From: Bradyrhizobium sp. 1
GTDB lineage: Bacteria; Pseudomonadota; Alphaproteobacteria; Rhizobiales; Xanthobacteraceae
DNA length: 64,000 nucleotides
Direction: 5' to 3'
Assembly (NCBI RefSeq): GCF_023073315.1
Contig: NZ_JADPJH010000034.1
Location: 515,343-579,342 of the forward strand
The position numbers and the translations under genes are program-made. Below the pieces are notes generated by a model. It was not told where the DNA came from and searched no databases. It worked only from the letters and a program-made list of their open reading frames with translations. Of the stretch, positions 8,355 to 16,898 are shown one piece after another; within the stretch, counting starts at the first letter, position 1; every line of letters starts with the position of its first letter.

Positions 8355-8381
8355 GATAGTCGATGCGGATCGGATTGTCAA
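8353..8381 (-). promoter_or_regulatory. Putative sigma70 promoter of the marR/enoyl-CoA hydratase operon
   Basis: On the minus strand TTGACA (8376-8381) is a perfect -35 box. A 17-base spacer follows, then TATCTA (8353-8358) as a weaker -10. The predicted start point is around 8346-8347, coinciding with the ATG. It begins just after the stop codon of the tetR gene. Confidence 0.55.
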
Positions 8382-8391
8382 AAGGGGCGCC

Positions 8392-9066
8392 TTAGGGCGA
8401 TTTGGCGCGGCACCCATCCAAAAACAGGGCCGCGCTGGTCTGCACGCGACGCTCGATCTGCTTGCGTGACGGCAGCGGCATGCCGCCGTAAATCGCGGCA
8501 CGCTGTGGTGCGGACGCGACCATGCCGATCAGCATGCCGGCCACTTCCTCGACATCGTCGATGACGATCCGCTTGCGCTTGACCTGAAGGCGCAGCCAGC
8601 CGGCAAGTGCCTTGGCAGTGCGCGAAATGCCGTTCAGGTAGAAGTTTGCAGCGAGCTCGGGAAATGTGGCGGATTGCTGCAGCACCATGCGCTGCAGCGC
8701 CACGACCTCCGGATCGAGCGCGAGATCGGCGCAGGCCAGCAGCGCAGCGCGCAGGCCGGTTTCGATGTCGACCTCGTCGCTGGCCTGGAGATCGACCGCA
8801 GACAGCAGCCGCTCGAGCCTGTCGGCGCACATCGCCTCGAACAACGCGGCCTTGCCCGGGAACAGACGATAGAGCGTCTTGGTCGAGATGCCGGCGCGGC
8901 GCGCCAGCTCTTCGGTGCTGGTCGCCGCATAGCCTTCGACGGCGAACGTGTGCCGCGCGGCTTCGAGGACGATCCGCGTCGTCTCCTCGTCGCTGCGCAC
9001 CGGCGGCCGTCCGCGCGGACGGCACTCGCTTTCCGGTTTTGCACTTTCCGATTTTGCCTGAGCCAT
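8392..9066 (-). CDS. TetR/AcrR family transcriptional regulator
   Basis: A 224-residue regulator. The TetR DNA-binding domain is clear at residues 25-75 (TTRIVLEAARHTFAVEGYAA, then TEELARRAGISTKTLYRLFPGKAALFEAM). The C-terminal half is a ligand-binding domain resembling AcrR-type proteins. It is divergent from the EmrAB-type efflux operon at 9158, and the shared intergenic region carries TGTCA/TGACA repeats, so it is very probably the local repressor of that pump. The N-terminus is rich in charged and polar residues (AQAKSESAKPESECRPRGRPP). The start at 9066 has no evident ribosome site. Confidence 0.88.
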   Translation of the reverse strand: MAQAKSESAKPESECRPRGRPPVRSDEETTRIVLEAARHTFAVEGYAATSTEELARRAGISTKTLYRLFPGKAALFEAMCADRLERLLSAVDLQASDEVDIETGLRAALLACADLALDPEVVALQRMVLQQSATFPELAANFYLNGISRTAKALAGWLRLQVKRKRIVIDDVEEVAGMLIGMVASAPQRAAIYGGMPLPSRKQIERRVQTSAALFLDGCRAKSP

Positions 9067-9073
9067 GCTTTTA

Positions 9074-9098
9074 AATGACGCCTGTCATTCCATTGACA
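9074..9098. promoter_or_regulatory. Overlapping inverted repeats between tetR and emrAB-type operon
   Basis: AATGAC-N4-GTCATT (9074-9089) overlaps TGTCA-N6-TGACA (9083-9098). The second contains TTGACA (9093-9098), a possible -35 box for the efflux operon. The arrangement fits binding of the divergent TetR repressor over both promoters. Confidence 0.5.
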
Positions 9099-9157
9099 AA
9101 TCCAAAGCTAGTCTCATTTTGGAAATTATCAAGTTTCCTAATTCAGGGGAGTCGGCC

Positions 9158-10405
9158 ATGACCGTCCACACCACCCCAGCTATTGCTGCCCAAACCGCCA
9201 CTCCCGCGACCGCGCTAGAGGGCGTTCTGCCCGCCGCGCCGACCCGCGCCTCCGGACAAAAGCTCAATCTCCGCAAGCTGTTGCTGATGGGGGCCGCGGC
9301 TGTCGCGCTCGCCGGCGCAAGTTGGTACGGCTACGACTATTGGACCGTCGGGCAGTACCTCGTCTCCACCGATGACGCCTATGTGAAGGCCGACAACACC
9401 ACGATCGCGCCGAAGGTCAGCGGCTATCTCAACCGGGTCCTCGTCGCCGATAACGAGCATGTGAAGGCCGGCCAGGTGCTGGCCCGGATCGACGACCGCG
9501 ACTTCAAGGTGGCGCTCGACCAGGCCAGGGCCGATGTCGCCGCCGCGAATGCGACGGTGACGAGCAAGGAAGCGCAGCTCGACGTTCAGGACGCCGCGAT
9601 CGCCGCGGCGCGCGCGACCATCGACGTCGACAATGCCGCAAAGGTTTTCGCCAAGCAGGAGAACAAGCGCTACACCGACCTTGCCGCGACCGGTTATGGC
9701 AGCGTGCAGAACGCGCAGCAGGCGCAAGCACGCGACGCCGGCGCGGACGCGACGATCGCCCGCGACAACGCCAACCTGATCTCCGCGCAGAAGCAGGTCG
9801 ATCTCCTCAAGGCCGAGATCGTGCAAGCCAAGGCCAACGCCGCGCGCGCAGCCGCAATCCAGCAGCAGGCGGAGCTCAATCTCGGCTACACCACGATCGT
9901 CTCGCCGATCGACGGCGTCGTCGGCAACCGTTCCTTGCGCATCGGCCAGTTCGTGCAGGCGGGCACGCAGCTGATGTCGATCGTGCCGGCTGATGGCGCC
10001 TATGTCGTCGCCAATTTCAAGGAGACGCAGCTCACGCACGTGCAGGCGGGACAGGCGGTCGACATCGAGGTCGACATGTTCCCGGGCCAGGTGGTGCACG
10101 GCCATGTCGATTCCATCGCACCCGCGAGCGGCCAGGAGTTTGCGTTACTGCCGCCTGACAACGCCACCGGCAATTTCACCAAGGTGGTGCAGCGCATCCC
10201 GGTCAAGATCGCGCTCGACGCCGCGCATGGCCCCGCGATTGCGCTGCGGCCCGGCATGTCGGTGATCCCGACCATTGCAACACGTTCGATTGCGCCGGCC
10301 GCCAACGCGGCCGCGGCGCCCAAAGCGAAGCTCGTCTCCGGAGGGTCGTGCCATGTCAAACAGCCTCTCACTTTCGACGCCAGCAACACCGGCCGCGACG
10401 CCTGA
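9158..10405 (+). CDS. HlyD family efflux adaptor subunit (EmrA-type)
   Basis: A periplasmic membrane-fusion protein of 415 residues that would link an inner-membrane MFS pump to an outer-membrane channel. One N-terminal membrane helix (LLLMGAAAVALAGASWYGYDYW) is followed by the lipoyl half-motif VSTDDAYVKADNTTIAPKVSGYL. A long coiled-coil region rich in Ala, Gln and Lys follows, then the second half-motif LNLGYTTIVSPIDGVVGNRS. The ATG at 9158 follows CAGGGGAG; an in-frame extension back to 9065 would run over the tetR start and operators. Its 3' end overlaps the pump gene by 53 bases, so the two are co-translated. Its substrate is a drug or aromatic compound by analogy only. Confidence 0.9.
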   Translation: MTVHTTPAIAAQTATPATALEGVLPAAPTRASGQKLNLRKLLLMGAAAVALAGASWYGYDYWTVGQYLVSTDDAYVKADNTTIAPKVSGYLNRVLVADNEHVKAGQVLARIDDRDFKVALDQARADVAAANATVTSKEAQLDVQDAAIAAARATIDVDNAAKVFAKQENKRYTDLAATGYGSVQNAQQAQARDAGADATIARDNANLISAQKQVDLLKAEIVQAKANAARAAAIQQQAELNLGYTTIVSPIDGVVGNRSLRIGQFVQAGTQLMSIVPADGAYVVANFKETQLTHVQAGQAVDIEVDMFPGQVVHGHVDSIAPASGQEFALLPPDNATGNFTKVVQRIPVKIALDAAHGPAIALRPGMSVIPTIATRSIAPAANAAAAPKAKLVSGGSCHVKQPLTFDASNTGRDA

Positions 10406-11966
10406 TCGCCCCGTTGCCGATCCCAATCGCGCGAGCGCCGCGGTCTGGGTCGCCGTGCTCGCCGCCATGATCGGCTCGTTCATGGCGATCCTGAACATCC
10501 AGATCACCAACGCCTCGCTCGCCAACATCGAGGGCGGCATCGGCACCGGTGCGGACAACGGCTCCTGGATCTCGACGTCCTATCTGATCGGCGAGATCAT
10601 CGTGATCCCGCTGACCGATTATCTGAGCCGGGTGTTCTCGTTCCGCCGCTACATGCTGGCGAGTGCGACGCTGTTTGCCGCGTTCTCGGTCGCCTGCGCC
10701 TTCACCCATGATCTTCCCTCGATGATCGCGATGCGCGGCCTGCAAGGCTTTGCCGGCGGCGTGCTGATCCCGATGGCGTTCACGCTGGTGCTGACCAAGC
10801 TGCCGAAGCCGCAGCAGCCGGTCGGCCTCGCGATCTTCGCGCTGTCAGTCACCTTTGCCCCCGCGATCGGCCCGACCATCGGCGGCTACCTCACCGAGAC
10901 CTACGGCTGGCGCACCATCTTCTTCGTCAACGTGATCCCGACCGCCGTGATGGTGGCCGCACTCTATCTGACGCTTGAGAAGCAGAAGATGCAGCTCGGC
11001 CTCCTGAAGGAGGGCGACTGGGCCGGCATTTTCACGATGGCGATCGGACTGTCGGCGCTGCAGGCGGTGCTCGAGGAAGGCAACAAGGACGACTGGTTCT
11101 CATCGCCTTTCATCGTCAAGCTGGCAGTGATCGCAGCCGTTAGCCTGACGCTGTTCGTTACGATCGAGCTCACGATCGAAAAGCCGCTGATCCGTCTGCG
11201 CCTCCTCAAGCAGCCCAATTTCGGTTTCGGCACCATCGCGATGACCATGGTCGGCTTCGCGCTGTTCGGCTCGGTCTACATCCTGCCCGCCTATCTCGGC
11301 CAGGCGCAGGGCTACAACGCCGAGCAGATCGGCAACGTGCTGGCCTGGACCGGCCTGCCGCAACTCGTGCTGATCCCGCTGATCCCGATACTGATGAAGC
11401 GCTTCGACACGCGCTACATCGCGATCATCGGCCTACTGATCTTCGCCTATAGCTGCTTCATGAACATTGCGATGTCACCGGACTATGCCGGCGACCAGCT
11501 CTGGGTCCCGAACATCGTCCGCGCGGTTGGACAAGCCATGGTGCTGACGCCGCTGACCTCGGTGCTGACGGGCGGCATCGCGCCGCAGGATGCAGCCGCG
11601 GCCTCCGGCATCAGCAACATGTTCCGCAATCTCGGCGGCGCGATCGGTACGGCGACGCTCGCGACCATCATCACCAAGCGCGAGCAGTTCCACTCCAACA
11701 TCATCGGCCAGTCGGTCACCCTCGGCCGGGAGGAAGTCCGCGCCCGCATCGCGCAGATGACGGACTATTTCATGGCTCACGGCGTACCGGACCCCCATGC
11801 CGCGCGCGAGCAGGCCATCATCGCGCTCGGCAAGACGGTGAAACGCCAAGCGCTGGTGATGGGCTATTCCGACGCGTTTGCGGTGATCGGCGCGGTGCTG
11901 GTAATCGCCGCAATCGCGGTGTTGCTGACGCGACGGGCGAAGGCGGCGGGCGGGCCGGCGCACTAA
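10353..11966 (+). CDS. DHA2 family MFS drug efflux transporter (EmrB/QacA-type)
   Basis: A 537-residue inner-membrane proton antiporter with about 14 hydrophobic segments, the number expected of the DHA2 family. Visible family marks are FMAILNIQITNASLANI in helix 1, the motif around LIGEIIVIPLTDYLSRVFSFRRYM, and FAPAIGPTIGGYLTETYGWRTIFFVNV (motif C region). The ATG at 10353 follows GGAGG by 8 bases inside the end of the adaptor gene. Together with the HlyD protein it forms an EmrAB-type pump. A strong terminator at 11995-12026 ends the operon. Confidence 0.92.
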   Translation: MSNSLSLSTPATPAATPDRPVADPNRASAAVWVAVLAAMIGSFMAILNIQITNASLANIEGGIGTGADNGSWISTSYLIGEIIVIPLTDYLSRVFSFRRYMLASATLFAAFSVACAFTHDLPSMIAMRGLQGFAGGVLIPMAFTLVLTKLPKPQQPVGLAIFALSVTFAPAIGPTIGGYLTETYGWRTIFFVNVIPTAVMVAALYLTLEKQKMQLGLLKEGDWAGIFTMAIGLSALQAVLEEGNKDDWFSSPFIVKLAVIAAVSLTLFVTIELTIEKPLIRLRLLKQPNFGFGTIAMTMVGFALFGSVYILPAYLGQAQGYNAEQIGNVLAWTGLPQLVLIPLIPILMKRFDTRYIAIIGLLIFAYSCFMNIAMSPDYAGDQLWVPNIVRAVGQAMVLTPLTSVLTGGIAPQDAAAASGISNMFRNLGGAIGTATLATIITKREQFHSNIIGQSVTLGREEVRARIAQMTDYFMAHGVPDPHAAREQAIIALGKTVKRQALVMGYSDAFAVIGAVLVIAAIAVLLTRRAKAAGGPAH

Positions 11967-11994
11967 GACCTCGTCCATTGTTTGCAATTTGTCG

Positions 11995-12026
11995 CGGCCG
12001 TCACGCTTGACGGCCGCTTCTTTTTG
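11995..12026 (+). terminator. Rho-independent terminator of the efflux operon
   Basis: A perfect 10-bp stem GCGGCCGTCA/TGACGGCCGC with a 4-base loop is followed by TTCTTTTTG. This is a classical intrinsic terminator. It separates the efflux operon from the AAA ATPase gene downstream. Confidence 0.9.
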
Positions 12027-12077
12027 TGTTCCCTATTCGTTCTGTTCAATCATAGATTGTCCAGGAGACCTTTCGTG

Positions 12078-13796
12078 ATGAATAGTATGCGTGGCGCGAC
12101 CCAGCAGAGCCAGCTCATCATTCATAATGACGACGATACGCCGGATCAGTTCGTGATGGATCTGCTCCGTCAGGTCTTCGGCAAATCGGAGCGCGAAGCG
12201 CGTGCGCTGATCACTCAGATCGAGCAAAAGGAAAGGGCGGTCTGCGGGCCTTACCCGCAATCCGTCGCCGAAGTCCTTTTCAAATCCGCGCAACAATCCA
12301 TCGGCCAGGCCGGCCACCGATTGCAGGTCACGCTTGAGGTGATCGAGACTGCTTGCGAACTGTGTGGCAAACCCGAGGGACAGACGGATGTTCGTATCGG
12401 CAATCGCACCGTCTGGCTGTGCAGCGAATGCATGCGTGCCGCGGGCGAGCCCTCGAGCGAACAGGAAGAAGATTTCGACTTTGCTTGCGACGTTCTTGAT
12501 TGGCATTTTGCCGGCACCTCACGCAGCAAGCTCGTGACGACGATCCGCCAATTTCCCGGCCATATGCGGGTCGATGTCCAGGCGGCGGTAGATCGGCTGT
12601 TCGGCAAGGCCATCCGGTTGTTCGGACTGAACGAGGAACAGCGCTACGAAACGCTGTCGATTTCGCGGCTCCTCAAGGACGGCCGCTATGCGGTCGCGAT
12701 TGCCCCGCTGCAATATTCCGACGTCGACGTCGGCGAGAAGAGCCCGGTCAAGTGTCTCGATAACGGACTGTGGCTATGCGAGCAGGATCATCTCCGCTAT
12801 GCGGTTTTGCTAAGCGCACACCGCGAGTACAGCCGGGAGCCGGGAATTCGGATTGAGATCCTGGTACCGTCGGGCACCGCGGGCGCGGCTCTCGTCCAGC
12901 AATGCTTTCGTGAACTGGAAGAGGCCGTACAGGCCGCGCGGACCTATCGCGGCAAGATCCTGTCGCTCGATGCCGATTCCGACTATCGCGGGCGCTCGCG
13001 CGGGATCACAGTGCATCGATTGCCGGCGGTCGCGCGGGACGAAGTCATCCTGCCGGAGCAGACCCTGCGGCTGCTCGATCGCAATGTGCTGAGTTTCGTC
13101 AACACCCGCGAACAGTTGCGCCGGCTCGGACAGTCGACCCGCAAGGGCATTTTGCTGTACGGGCCGCCGGGCACCGGCAAGACCCACACGATCCGCTATC
13201 TCGCGACGCATTTGCCCGGGCATACGACGCTGATCATCACCGCCGAGCAGATCGGCCTGCTCGGCGCCTATATGGGACTGGCACGGCTGCTCCAGCCGTC
13301 GATGGTCGTGATCGAGGATGTCGATCTGATCGCCCGCGATCGCGATGACATGGGACCGTGCGAAGAATCCATGCTGAACAAGCTACTCAACGAGATGGAC
13401 GGGCTGAAGGAGGATGCGGACATCCTGTTCGTCCTGACCACCAACCGTCCGGAGGACCTCGAAGGCGCCCTCGCCGGCCGCCCCGGTCGCATCGATCAGG
13501 CGATCGAAGTGCCGCTTCCCGACGAGACCGGCCGCGGCAAGTTGGCGCGGCTCTACGGCAAGGGATTGCCGCTCGTCGATGCGGTCGTCGCCGAGGCGGC
13601 CCGCCGCAGCGAGGGCACAAGCTGCGCGTTCATCAAGGAGTTGATGCGGCGGCTGGCGCAGGCGAGCATCGCGCGCGACGGCGGCAATTCCGTCGTCTCG
13701 GCCGACATCGACGAGGCACTTGACGACATGCTGTTCTCCGGCGGCCGGCTCAACGCACGGTTACTGGGCGGCGCGCAGGCGATGGCTACCGGCTGA
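12078..13796 (+). CDS. ClpS-like domain / ClpX-type zinc finger / AAA ATPase fusion protein
   Basis: A 572-residue protein with an unusual order of domains. Residues 11-87 align without gaps to ClpS, the adaptor that recognises N-degrons: N17-D18-D19 match the ClpS NDD motif and C56-G57 the CG. However, ClpS M40 is D23 here, and H66, which contacts the substrate alpha-amino group, is E49. Residues 93-118 form a C-x2-C-x18-C-x2-C zinc finger with the ClpX spacing. A middle region follows that I do not recognise. A Cdc48/FtsH-type AAA module completes the protein: Walker A GPPGTGKT at 362-369, Walker B VVIEDVD at 410-416, sensor LTTNRPEDLE, and the arginine-finger region AGRPGRIDQ. No HExxH protease motif is present. 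An AGGAG site precedes 12078; GTG at 12075 is also possible. It is probably an unfoldase with a built-in substrate-recognition unit. Confidence 0.85.
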   Translation: MNSMRGATQQSQLIIHNDDDTPDQFVMDLLRQVFGKSEREARALITQIEQKERAVCGPYPQSVAEVLFKSAQQSIGQAGHRLQVTLEVIETACELCGKPEGQTDVRIGNRTVWLCSECMRAAGEPSSEQEEDFDFACDVLDWHFAGTSRSKLVTTIRQFPGHMRVDVQAAVDRLFGKAIRLFGLNEEQRYETLSISRLLKDGRYAVAIAPLQYSDVDVGEKSPVKCLDNGLWLCEQDHLRYAVLLSAHREYSREPGIRIEILVPSGTAGAALVQQCFRELEEAVQAARTYRGKILSLDADSDYRGRSRGITVHRLPAVARDEVILPEQTLRLLDRNVLSFVNTREQLRRLGQSTRKGILLYGPPGTGKTHTIRYLATHLPGHTTLIITAEQIGLLGAYMGLARLLQPSMVVIEDVDLIARDRDDMGPCEESMLNKLLNEMDGLKEDADILFVLTTNRPEDLEGALAGRPGRIDQAIEVPLPDETGRGKLARLYGKGLPLVDAVVAEAARRSEGTSCAFIKELMRRLAQASIARDGGNSVVSADIDEALDDMLFSGGRLNARLLGGAQAMATG

Positions 13797-13821
13797 CGCC
13801 TCGTCCGAGGTGCCGCGCCTG

Positions 13822-15489
13822 CTACGGCGCGCAGGTGAAGCTTGCCGCCTCTGTGACAGGGCCGCTCTTATAATGCGGCCAGGCCGGCCAGCGGCACAAC
13901 GGCAGCGACCGCGACACCGCAAACGACGGCGCCTCGACCTTCTGCTCGGCAACTTCGAGATCGCCGGGCGCCTTGCCCTTTTCGACCCAATCGACCAGCA
14001 CGCTCAGCATGTCGACATTGGCCGGCGCACCGGAGCCGACATGGTCGACGCCGGGTGCGGTGTAGAGCCGCGCGAATTCCGCCGTCTCGGCCTTGCCGAG
14101 CTTGCGCTCGACGCTCTCGAAATAGCGGATGCCGGCATAGGGGTTTTGCGCGTAGTCGGCCATGTGCTCCAGCATGATCAGCCGGCCACCGCGGGCACGG
14201 AAACCACTGAGATCGGGATCGGTCGAATCCATCAGGCCCGAGACCTCGAGCAGCCGCGCCTTGTGGTCCTCCACCTTGTAGGTGGTGACGTCGAGCTTCG
14301 GATCGCGCGCGAACACGTATTGCGTGCCACCGGCACCATAGATCCAGGCGATGCCGTTGTTGGGCGCAGGCGGCTGCGCCGGCGGCGCGGTGCCGAGCCA
14401 CCACGCCGTCCAGCCGCCGGTTGGCCCGGCCGCCGGCGTGTCCTCGCCCGAGACGCCCCAGCCCGGATAGTCGTCGAGGCCATTGGCAAGCGTGAACGGG
14501 AATTTGTAAGTCGCGTGCAGCGTGTTCACGGCCTTGATCTGCGCCTCGGTGAGGCACTGATCACCGCTCTGGCCAGTCGCGCAACGCAGCGTCTCGACCT
14601 TGAACGCCGCCTTGCAGCCGACGGGATCGTGCACCAGCGCGCGGTCGGAGCCGTCGGCCTTGTCGCATGCCGCCCGCACCGCATCGCCGACGAGCCTGAC
14701 CTGCACGGGATTGATCCAGCCCTCCCCCATGGTCGCAAGACCCGCGCGCGTGCCGGCATGCTGCAGGCCGACCCAGTTGATCACGGGCACGCGGGCGAAG
14801 ATGCCGTCGAAATCGTCGGGGTAACGCTGGGCCATGGTCAAGCCCTCGCGTCCCCCTTCGGACGAGCCCATGAAGTAGATTTTTTCGGGCCTCTTGCCGT
14901 AGGCGCGCTCCATCAGCGTGACCGCCACATCACGCACCTTCTTGTAGGCGCGGTGTGCAAAATTCTCGAACGCTTCGTCGTTGAGCGCGAACAGCTGCGG
15001 CAGCTCGCCCGGCCTGGTCTCGTGGCCGGAATCGGTGCCATAGGTGACGAAGCCCTGCGCGAGCGGCGACGGCTTGTCGAAGGGATAGGCCGGCGGCAAC
15101 CCCAGGCCGGTGATCAGCACGCCATTAAACCCGCCGCCGCCATATTGCACCGAGCGGCCGTTCCATTCGACAGGCAGATTAACCTGGAATTTGATCGGCG
15201 GCGCCTTGGGGTCGACAGGGTCGATATGACCGAGCAGCTTGCAGAAAGCGGGATTGGCGGGGATGACACGGCCCGACGGGGTCGGCCCGCGTTCGGCAAC
15301 CGCCAGAGAGGACGGTGCCAGCAACGTCGCGGAATCGATCTTCACGGCAGCGGCGCCGCCGGCGAGACCTTTGCAAACCGTGTCCGCATCCTCCGCCAGC
15401 GTCACGGCGAACGCGCTGCTCGCCCCCATCGCGGCCACGGCACCTAGCCACACGCTCAGCTTCGCAATCCTGCGCGCCATCGTTTCCAT
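13822..15489 (-). CDS. Tannase/feruloyl esterase family protein, secreted
   Basis: A 555-residue exported alpha/beta hydrolase. A signal peptide (about residues 5-28, ending SSAFA) is followed by a mature protein with the family core QYGGGGFNGVLITG and the nucleophile elbow GSSEGGREGL, serine at residue 210. GVDHVGSG near the C-terminus probably carries the catalytic histidine. Members cleave ester bonds in gallotannins, feruloyl esters or terephthalate-type diesters; the exact ester is not readable here. The gene is convergent with the AAA gene and divergent from the telA operon. ATGs at 15489 and 15480 are both possible starts. Confidence 0.85.
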   Translation of the reverse strand: METMARRIAKLSVWLGAVAAMGASSAFAVTLAEDADTVCKGLAGGAAAVKIDSATLLAPSSLAVAERGPTPSGRVIPANPAFCKLLGHIDPVDPKAPPIKFQVNLPVEWNGRSVQYGGGGFNGVLITGLGLPPAYPFDKPSPLAQGFVTYGTDSGHETRPGELPQLFALNDEAFENFAHRAYKKVRDVAVTLMERAYGKRPEKIYFMGSSEGGREGLTMAQRYPDDFDGIFARVPVINWVGLQHAGTRAGLATMGEGWINPVQVRLVGDAVRAACDKADGSDRALVHDPVGCKAAFKVETLRCATGQSGDQCLTEAQIKAVNTLHATYKFPFTLANGLDDYPGWGVSGEDTPAAGPTGGWTAWWLGTAPPAQPPAPNNGIAWIYGAGGTQYVFARDPKLDVTTYKVEDHKARLLEVSGLMDSTDPDLSGFRARGGRLIMLEHMADYAQNPYAGIRYFESVERKLGKAETAEFARLYTAPGVDHVGSGAPANVDMLSVLVDWVEKGKAPGDLEVAEQKVEAPSFAVSRSLPLCRWPAWPHYKSGPVTEAASFTCAP

Positions 15490-15777
15490 CCCTGTTGCTT
15501 ATCGTTCAGGCGGACAATTCAATGCAGGACGTGCCGGCCGTCAATCTCCGCGACTGATGGTGCGACCGCCATCAACGGAAACCTCCGGGACGCCGGACCG
15601 GCCCTGCCTACGCCCCGTAGAAGTTTGAATTCCATGCGAAATCTTGCCCTGCCGCGAACTCGGGCGGCATCGCCAACGACCAAATCCACAGGCTGTCATC
15701 AATCTGTCATACGACCTGGAGTTACCTGCCGGCGGGGTCGGCATGCTATCATGACCGCAGAGAACAAGGAGCGAGTG

Positions 15778-16833
15778 GTGAGCGAAACGATCAATCTCCC
15801 GGCGTTGCCGACGGATGCCTCCGCGGTCACACGCATCAAGTCCGAGATCGACATTTCGGATCGCTCGCGCCTCGTGACGTTCGGCGAGCGGGCCCAGCGC
15901 TCTGTGGTCGAATTCGCCGACCGCATTCTCGCCCAGACTCAGAACCGCGAGCTCGGCGCCACCGGCAAGCTGCTGACCGACATCCTCGGCAAGGCGCGCG
16001 GGCTCGACCCGGCCGATCTCAAGGACAAGGGTTTTCTGACCCGCCTGTTCTCGTCGGCGGAGGCGCGGCTGCGCCGCTTCACCGAGCAGTTCAACGACGT
16101 CGCCTCGCAGATCGACCGCGTCTGCGTCGAGCTCGACCGCAACAAGGAGGTCCTGCGCCGCGACATCGCCATGCTCGACGATCTCTACGAACAGACCCGA
16201 GGTTCACTCGGACAGCTCGACGCGCACATCGCCGCCGGCAAGGCCTTCACCGAGGAGTTTCGTGGCGGCAAGCTCGTCGAGATGGAGCGGAACGCGAAGG
16301 CGCAAGCCGCCGGCAGCGACGCCATACTGGCTGCGCAGACCTATCAGGACGCGGTCCAGGCGCTCGACCGGCTCGAAAAACGCGTCTTCTATCTCCAGCA
16401 GGCGCGCCAGATCGGCATCCAGCAGCTGCCGCAAATCCGCATCGTCCAGTCCGGCGACGAGACGCTGATCGAGAATTTGCAGGCCACGACCGAGCTGACG
16501 ATCCCGGTGTGGAAGCAGAAGATGATCCTGCTGCTCGGCCTGAACCGGCAGAAGTCGGCGCTGGAGCTGCAAAAGACCATCACGGATGCGACCAACGAGA
16601 TGATGCGCCAGGCGTCCGAGATGATGAAGACCCAGGCGATCGAGATCGAGAAGCAGTCGCAGCGCGGCATCATCGATATCCAGACCCTGGAGAAGACCAA
16701 CAGGGACCTGATCGACACCATCGCCGGTGTACTCACCGTGCAGGAGCAGGGCCGCACCAAGCGCGCCGAGATCGAGCACCGGATGGCGGAACTGACGGAC
16801 GAATTGAAGACCGCGATCTCCAAGGCGCCTTGA
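15778..16833 (+). CDS. TelA/KlaA family toxic anion resistance protein
   Basis: A soluble, highly helical protein of about 351 residues matching the TelA family, which is linked to tellurite and other envelope or anion stress. Family-type stretches are GFLTRLFSSAEARLRRFTEQFNDVASQIDRV, the pair QTYQDAVQALDRLEKRVFYLQQ, and TTELTIPVWKQKMILLLGL with long coiled coils after it. The GTG at 15778 follows AGGAG by 6 bases; an ATG at 15751 in the same frame is the alternative. It is first in an operon with a VWA lipoprotein, an XpaC-like protein and a binding protein. TelA and XpaC genes are neighbours in Bacillus too. The biochemical role of TelA is unknown. Confidence 0.85.
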   Translation: MSETINLPALPTDASAVTRIKSEIDISDRSRLVTFGERAQRSVVEFADRILAQTQNRELGATGKLLTDILGKARGLDPADLKDKGFLTRLFSSAEARLRRFTEQFNDVASQIDRVCVELDRNKEVLRRDIAMLDDLYEQTRGSLGQLDAHIAAGKAFTEEFRGGKLVEMERNAKAQAAGSDAILAAQTYQDAVQALDRLEKRVFYLQQARQIGIQQLPQIRIVQSGDETLIENLQATTELTIPVWKQKMILLLGLNRQKSALELQKTITDATNEMMRQASEMMKTQAIEIEKQSQRGIIDIQTLEKTNRDLIDTIAGVLTVQEQGRTKRAEIEHRMAELTDELKTAISKAP

Positions 16834-16898
16834 TGCGTCTCACGCAACGGTTTCTCGATGAAGCGTCTGCATAAGAACTGCGGCATGAAGGCTCGCCC

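Noticed and set aside
13720..15447. A 575-residue plus-strand frame opposite the tannase-like gene
   Set aside because: Arg/His-rich antisense product without domains; the minus-strand gene has a signal peptide and a catalytic elbow.
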